Source: an uncultured Eubacterium sp.
Lineage (GTDB): Bacteria > Bacillota > Clostridia > Lachnospirales > Lachnospiraceae
DNA: 64,000 nt
Direction: 5' to 3'
Assembly (NCBI GenBank): GCA_910583555.1
Contig: CAJTXO010000002.1
Span: 95,006 to 159,005, forward strand
Both the position numbers and the translations under genes were made by a program. Position 1 is the stretch's first letter. Every line of letters begins with the position of its first letter. The notes beneath the pieces were generated by a model. That model ran no database searches. It worked only from the letters and a program-made list of their open reading frames with translations, and had not been told where the DNA came from. Of this stretch, positions 59,420-64,000 are shown one piece after another.

Positions 59420-59961
59420 TGGCTGAAGAATTTAAGATGGAAGAGATGGAACAGGAAGTGGAGGAGATGACGGCCCTTCGCTATCTCACAAAAGACAACG
59501 CTGTTTTTTCCAGAACGGAAGGCGGTTTTATCCGGCTGGCATTTGACGGAGCAGAGTGGGACAGGGTACAGGTGATCCGTCTGTTCCCCTTTACGGATCC
59601 GGAACGATACATTTCGATCCGTACGGTGGAAGAGCGTTCGAAAGAGATCGGCGTCATTGAGGATTTGAAAAAGATGCCGAAGGAGACGAGAAAAATGCTG
59701 GAGGAACAGTTGAACCTGCACTATTTCACGCCGGTGATACAAAAGGTACTGGATATCAAGGACGAGTACGGATACGCGTATTTCCATGTACTGACTGACC
59801 GGGGTGAATGCCGGTTTACCATCAATATGGGCGGAAATGCTGTCGTACGCCTGACGGACACCCGTCTGCTCATCACCGATCTGGATGAGAACAGGTTTGA
59901 GATACCGGATGTGTTACAACTGACGCAGAAAGAGCAGCGGAAACTGGATCTGTTCTTATAG
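59419..59961 (+). CDS. DUF1854 family protein
   Basis: A 180-residue protein recognised as DUF1854: NAVFSRTEGGFIRLAF, VIRLFPFTDPERYISIRT and RLLITDLDENRFEIPDV are family-like. GGAGGA selects ATG 59419, which overlaps the preceding TGA. It is encoded between two zinc-ribbon exporters. Family members accompany ABC exporters next to cyanophycin enzymes, but no cyanophycin gene lies here. It is probably a cytoplasmic adaptor of the exporters; that is inference. Confidence 0.88.
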   Translation: MAEEFKMEEMEQEVEEMTALRYLTKDNAVFSRTEGGFIRLAFDGAEWDRVQVIRLFPFTDPERYISIRTVEERSKEIGVIEDLKKMPKETRKMLEEQLNLHYFTPVIQKVLDIKDEYGYAYFHVLTDRGECRFTINMGGNAVVRLTDTRLLITDLDENRFEIPDVLQLTQKEQRKLDLFL

Positions 59962-59986
59962 TTGCCACAAAGCGAGGAGGTTATCA

Positions 59987-62164
59987 ATGATATTAAAATT
60001 TGAACTGCCAAAGACTGCGGTTTCCTGTATCCAAATGGATGCCGGAGAGCGGATCTATTACGCGGTCCCGTTTGATGTGGCGGAGGATGGTTCTTTTCTG
60101 CCGGATTCGTATCTGGTCGTCACGACGAGGCATCTGTGGGTCATTTCAAAGGGAGAGTTGCGGGAAAAACTGGATCTGTCACAATGCAGGCACGCAAAAG
60201 CGGAGCCGAAGATCGGCTGCGGCCTGCTCGTACTGGAACATCAGGGCGTGAGCCGTTACGTCGTGCAGTATTCGGCCAAACATCTTTCCCGGTACGCCTA
60301 TGTGGCGAGAGGGATCAACATATTGATCTCCGGCCGGGGAGAAGAGGTAGTCAGCGGTGAATATGAAAAGATCTGTCCCAATTGTGGAAAAGCGATACCT
60401 GGTACGCGCTATTGCCCTCATTGTTCGAAAGAGGGAGGGTTCTGGCGGAATTTCCTGGCTATGGCGGCTCCCTATAAAAAGAGTTTTGTCGGAATCATCG
60501 CGCTGATGATCCTGGCGTCTGTCGTCACTCTGTTAAATCCCGAAGTGCAGAAGCACCTGGTGGATGAAGTGCTGACAAAAGGAAATGGCGGCATGTCGGT
60601 GGCGTTTACCTGTCTGGGGATCATGTTTGGCCTGAGTATCGGGATCGTGGTCATCAATATACTGAAAAGTTATTATTGTACGGTGCTCGGGGCAAGGATC
60701 GCAAAAGATCTGCGGGAACAGCTTTTTGCGAAAATTCAGATCTTGTCTTTGAGTTTTATCAATGACAGGCGGCCGGGAGAATTGATGAACCGTATCGTCT
60801 CGGATACCGGAAGGATCCGCGAGTTTATGGAGAAGACATTTTGTAATATGTTTACGGTCTGTTTTATCTTTCTCTGCGACGTGATCTTTATGCTGGCGCT
60901 GAATGTAAAGCTGGCACTGTTTAGCTTTATCTTTATTCCGATCGCGGCGGCGGTCACGTATGGATTCCGTAAAAACATCCATCGCAGGTTCCATCTCCAG
61001 TGGAAGCGGGGCGACGATGTAAACAGCAATCTGCAGGATGTGATTTCCGGTATGCGCGTCGTGAAATCATACGGCAGGGAAGAGGCGGAAAAAGTAAAGT
61101 TTAATCACCTGGCTGATGAATTTTGCCATGTGCAGACGAGGAATGAAGTGTTCTGGGCGGTATTCAACCCCTGGATGAACTTTCTGATGGGGGCGGGCGT
61201 GTTTCTCGTCGTGTACTTTGGCGGTATTGACGTGCTGGACGGGGAGATGACGACCGGTGAGCTGCTGCAGTTTGTGACATACACGCAGCTTTTGTACCAG
61301 TACCTGAACTGGATGACAAATATGCCGCGTCAGCTGATCAACCTGATCAGCGGTATTGAGAGGATCAATGATGTGCTGGCGCAGGAGGCGTTTATCGAGG
61401 ATGTCGAACATCCGGTGGAACTCGATGTGCAGGGCGAGATCGAATTCAGACACGCGACGTTTGGTTATAAATCGTACCAGCCGGTGCTGGAGGATCTGAA
61501 CCTGACGATACGCAAAGGGGAAATGATCGGGATCGTAGGGGCGTCCGGGACGGGAAAATCGACGCTCATCAACCTGATCATGCGGCTGTATGAAGTGGAT
61601 GACGGAAATCTTTTGGTGGACGGTCACGATATAAAAGAAATCCGTTCTGATAAATTCCACGCCCAGATCGGTGTCGTATTGCAGGAGACATTTCTATTTT
61701 CTGGGACGATTTTAAACAACATCCGTTTTTCCAGGCCGGATGCGACGTATGAGGAAGTGATCCGCGCGGCGAAAATGGCGAATGCCCACGAGTTTATCTC
61801 AAAAACGCCTGACGGTTACAATACGTATGTCGGCGAGAAGGGGTATAACCTTTCCGGCGGGGAGCGTCAGCGTATCGCGATCGCCCGCGCGATTCTGAAT
61901 GAGCCGAAACTGCTCATTTTGGACGAGGCGACAGCGAGCCTTGATACGGAGAGTGAGTACATGATCCAAAAAGCGCTGGAACGGCTGACGGATGGCCGGA
62001 CTACGTTTGCCATCGCGCACCGGCTGTCTACGTTAAAAAATGCCGACCGGCTCATCGTCATCGACGGGCACCAGGTGGCGGAAGTCGGCTCCCATGAGGA
62101 ACTGATCCGGAGGAAGGGGATTTATTACCGGCTCGTGAAGGCACAGATGGAGATGCAGATGTGA
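59987..62164 (+). CDS. ABC exporter 4 with N-terminal PH-like domain and zinc ribbon
   Basis: A 725-residue protein. Residues ~1-120 form a beta-rich soluble domain (YLVVTTRHLWVISKGEL) reminiscent of PH-like folds; a zinc ribbon follows (ICPNCGKAIPGTRYCPHCSK). The membrane domain (~150-440) and ATPase (GASGTGKSTLIN, LSGGERQRIAIARA, LILDEATASLD) are complete. GAGGAGG precedes ATG 59987. It would pair with exporter 3, with DUF1854 between. Substrate unknown. Confidence 0.86.
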   Translation: MILKFELPKTAVSCIQMDAGERIYYAVPFDVAEDGSFLPDSYLVVTTRHLWVISKGELREKLDLSQCRHAKAEPKIGCGLLVLEHQGVSRYVVQYSAKHLSRYAYVARGINILISGRGEEVVSGEYEKICPNCGKAIPGTRYCPHCSKEGGFWRNFLAMAAPYKKSFVGIIALMILASVVTLLNPEVQKHLVDEVLTKGNGGMSVAFTCLGIMFGLSIGIVVINILKSYYCTVLGARIAKDLREQLFAKIQILSLSFINDRRPGELMNRIVSDTGRIREFMEKTFCNMFTVCFIFLCDVIFMLALNVKLALFSFIFIPIAAAVTYGFRKNIHRRFHLQWKRGDDVNSNLQDVISGMRVVKSYGREEAEKVKFNHLADEFCHVQTRNEVFWAVFNPWMNFLMGAGVFLVVYFGGIDVLDGEMTTGELLQFVTYTQLLYQYLNWMTNMPRQLINLISGIERINDVLAQEAFIEDVEHPVELDVQGEIEFRHATFGYKSYQPVLEDLNLTIRKGEMIGIVGASGTGKSTLINLIMRLYEVDDGNLLVDGHDIKEIRSDKFHAQIGVVLQETFLFSGTILNNIRFSRPDATYEEVIRAAKMANAHEFISKTPDGYNTYVGEKGYNLSGGERQRIAIARAILNEPKLLILDEATASLDTESEYMIQKALERLTDGRTTFAIAHRLSTLKNADRLIVIDGHQVAEVGSHEELIRRKGIYYRLVKAQMEMQM

Positions 62165-62197
62165 GGGGAATAACGGCAGAAAGCTTATGTCCCACGA

Positions 62198-62267
62198 GAG
62201 ACAAAGCGCTGGGAGTTTCCGGCACTTTGTCTCACTCACATCAGGCGAAAAAGGAGGTTTGCCTCCT
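62198..62267 (+). other. Two hairpins between exporters 4 and 5
   Basis: GAGACAAAG (62198-62206) pairs with CTTTGTCTC (62225-62233), and AGGAGG-TTTG-CCTCCT (62252-62267) forms a tight hairpin that hides a ribosome-site-like sequence just upstream of the true AAGGAGG (62275-62281). No T tract follows, so they are not simple terminators. Confidence 0.5.
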
Positions 62268-62285
62268 GAAAAACAAGGAGGATAT

Positions 62286-64000
62286 ATGAAACAAAATGAA
62301 AAATGGCGCGCGCTGAAAAATAATGTGTACGCGCTGCGCCTGTTATGGAAGATCAGTCCGAGCCAGACGATACATAAAGCAGTGACGAGATTGCTCGGCT
62401 ATTTTGAATGGCTCTTTTACAGCGCGTTTTTTATGAGGTACGTCATCCACGCGTTGGAGACAGACCAGGAGTTTCCATCCATCATAACATTCTTAATGAT
62501 CACGGTAGTTGTATTTGCCAGCATTTCATTTTATAACAGTTATGTGAATGGGAAGGTACTTCCGATCACACAGGCAGAGGTATATAAAAATTTGAATCTG
62601 AAGCTCTTTGAAAAATCAGGAAATGTAGAGCTGGCCTGTTTTGAAGACAGTGAGTTTTACAATAAGTACACGCTGGCGATGGATAGGGCGGCGGAGCAGC
62701 TTATGGAGACGGTAGATACTATCTGGGGCGTATTTTTTGGTGTGATTGCCTCTGTCGTTTCTTTTGCGCTCATGTTCGAAGTGGACGCCATCTCGGTTCT
62801 TTTCATTATTTTTCCCATCATCGGAAATTTTGTTTTTGACCGCAAACTCGGTCAGATTGACTTTGAACGAAATAAGGATATGGCACCGTATAACCGGAAG
62901 ATCGCTTATGTCAACCGGGTGATGTACCTGGCGGATTACGCGAAAGAAGTCCGCCTGACGAAAGCGTTTGCGTTGATGAAACGTCATTACAGTGAGGCGA
63001 TCCGGGGCGTGGTGGAAGTGACGAAAAAGTACACGCCAAAGGCAGTTGTTTTCCACTGGCTCCGCGTGCAGTTTACATTTTCCTTTATTTTTGAAGGATT
63101 ATTGATCTACGGTGCTTACCGGACGTTAGTCGGGCATACGATGACGCTGGCACAGCTGGCAGTTTTGACGAGTATGATGGTTTCTTCGACCTGGATTTTG
63201 ATCGGTTTTACAGATTCTCTTGTGAAAGGATTTAAAAATGGTCTGTTTGTGGACAATCTGCGCGGTTTTTTAGAGCATAAGGAGAGCATTCCCGAGGATT
63301 ACGCGGGAGAGGATCCGGGTGAGGTGATCGAGAACATTGAATTTCGTGACGTGAGCTTTTCGTATAAGGAGGAACCGGTCATACGGCATTTATCATTTGA
63401 GATACGGGGAGGCCGTACATATGCGCTCGTAGGGCATAATGGGGCCGGCAAATCTACGATCATAAAACTCCTGCTCCGCTTTTATGACCCGGATCAGGGT
63501 GAGATCCTGTTAAACGGCAGGAATATCAAGGAGTTTGAGCTGCAAAAATACCGCGCGCTTTTTGCGACGGCATTTCAGGATCATCAGATCTTCTCATTAT
63601 CCATCATGGAAAATGTGCTGATGCGCAAAGGGACGCCGGAGGATGAAGAACAGGTAGTAAAGGCGTTAAAGATGGCCGGCGTCTACGACAAAGCGGCATC
63701 GCTGCCGCACGGGATCCACACGGTGCTGACAAGGGAGTTTTCGGAGGAAGGCGCGGTGCTTTCCGGCGGTGAGTATCAGAAGATCGTAGTGGCGAGGGCG
63801 TTTGTGAGAAACTGCCCCTGTAAGATTTTTGATGAACCCTCGAGCGCGCTCGATCCGATCGCCGAAAACGAGTTGTTTGATAACATATTAAAGGCCGGCA
63901 GTGAAAAGACGATGCTGTTTATCTCCCACCGGTTATCTTCGGTTCAAAACGCGGACTGGGTATTTATGTTAGAGAACGGAACGGTAAAGGAAGAGGGAAC
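62286..64000 (+). CDS. ABC exporter half-transporter 5 (3' partial)
   Basis: The frame from ATG 62286 (behind AAGGAGGATAT) runs to the window edge, 571 codons seen. About six helices, then the ATPase with GHNGAGKSTIIK, AFQDHQIF, LSGGEYQKIVVARA, KIFDEPSSALDP and ISHRLSS. It is a paralogue of exporter 1 (shared NVELxCFEDxEFYNxYT and NRVMYLxxYxKE stretches), so a copy of exporter 2 may follow beyond the window. Only about 30-40 residues should be missing. Confidence 0.9.
   Translation, partial: MKQNEKWRALKNNVYALRLLWKISPSQTIHKAVTRLLGYFEWLFYSAFFMRYVIHALETDQEFPSIITFLMITVVVFASISFYNSYVNGKVLPITQAEVYKNLNLKLFEKSGNVELACFEDSEFYNKYTLAMDRAAEQLMETVDTIWGVFFGVIASVVSFALMFEVDAISVLFIIFPIIGNFVFDRKLGQIDFERNKDMAPYNRKIAYVNRVMYLADYAKEVRLTKAFALMKRHYSEAIRGVVEVTKKYTPKAVVFHWLRVQFTFSFIFEGLLIYGAYRTLVGHTMTLAQLAVLTSMMVSSTWILIGFTDSLVKGFKNGLFVDNLRGFLEHKESIPEDYAGEDPGEVIENIEFRDVSFSYKEEPVIRHLSFEIRGGRTYALVGHNGAGKSTIIKLLLRFYDPDQGEILLNGRNIKEFELQKYRALFATAFQDHQIFSLSIMENVLMRKGTPEDEEQVVKALKMAGVYDKAASLPHGIHTVLTREFSEEGAVLSGGEYQKIVVARAFVRNCPCKIFDEPSSALDPIAENELFDNILKAGSEKTMLFISHRLSSVQNADWVFMLENGTVKEEG

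Overview
The window comes from a low-to-mid GC Gram-positive anaerobe, most likely a Lachnospiraceae-type member of the Clostridia. The basis is strong AGGAGG ribosome-binding sites, TTGACA/TATAAT promoters with TGn extensions, split transketolase, a CIRCE operator, a clustered type II fatty-acid operon, lipoprotein sugar-binding proteins and the absence of any outer-membrane gene. This assignment rests on gene content and style; no marker was compared with a database.

Layout. 1-8190: a YesN/YesM-type two-component system (5' end cut off), then a YtfQ/YtfR/YtfT/YjfF-type furanose-sugar ABC importer and a second YtfQ-like binding lipoprotein. 8293-20263: housekeeping and signalling genes (beta-CASP nuclease, EAL phosphodiesterase, fructose-6-phosphate aldolase, split transketolase, chemoreceptor, DUF5662, cysteine synthase, GHL10-type glycoside hydrolase, PAP2 phosphatase, a membrane protein). 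20387-28011: a compact Tad-like (type IV filament) operon with a TadZ-like P-loop protein, a secreted beta-helix protein, a CpaF ATPase, a TadB/TadC-like platform, four tiny one-helix proteins sharing an E-[YF]-G start, and two TadE/F-like minor subunits, but no prepilin peptidase. 28015-30959 (minus): CNNM/CorC membrane protein and an ABC-F ATPase. 31197-39371: a GH13 relative that has lost its catalytic residues, a Cys-rich miniprotein, DUF5721, a Y-family polymerase with a YolD-like partner, pyrophosphatase, HtpG with a CIRCE operator embedded in the pyrophosphatase 3' end, and an XRE regulator.

39440-53136 is the accessory-rich part: an IS30-family element, tRNA-Thr(CGT), remnants of hicB, two different fic-type loci and other broken toxin/antitoxin or DUF4268-like genes, a macro-domain protein, the acpP-fabD-fabG-fabF-fabZ operon with an unusual branched RNA element between fabD and fabG, glycyl-tRNA synthetase with a 38-bp duplication over its stop codon, an unrecognised 55-aa/199-aa gene pair, an intact Fic protein and a BIG2 surface protein.

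53029-64000: a 35-codon peptide gene with its own promoter and terminator, followed by five ABC exporter half-transporters (the fifth cut by the window end) and a DUF1854 protein. Exporters 1 and 5 are close paralogues; exporters 3 and 4 carry N-terminal soluble domains with zinc ribbons and flank DUF1854. The peptide plus this array looks like an export system for a small ribosomal or charged peptide, but no substrate or modifying enzyme is visible. The two best candidates for something undescribed are the leaderless Tad-like operon (20387-28011) and the peptide/ABC array (53029-64000).
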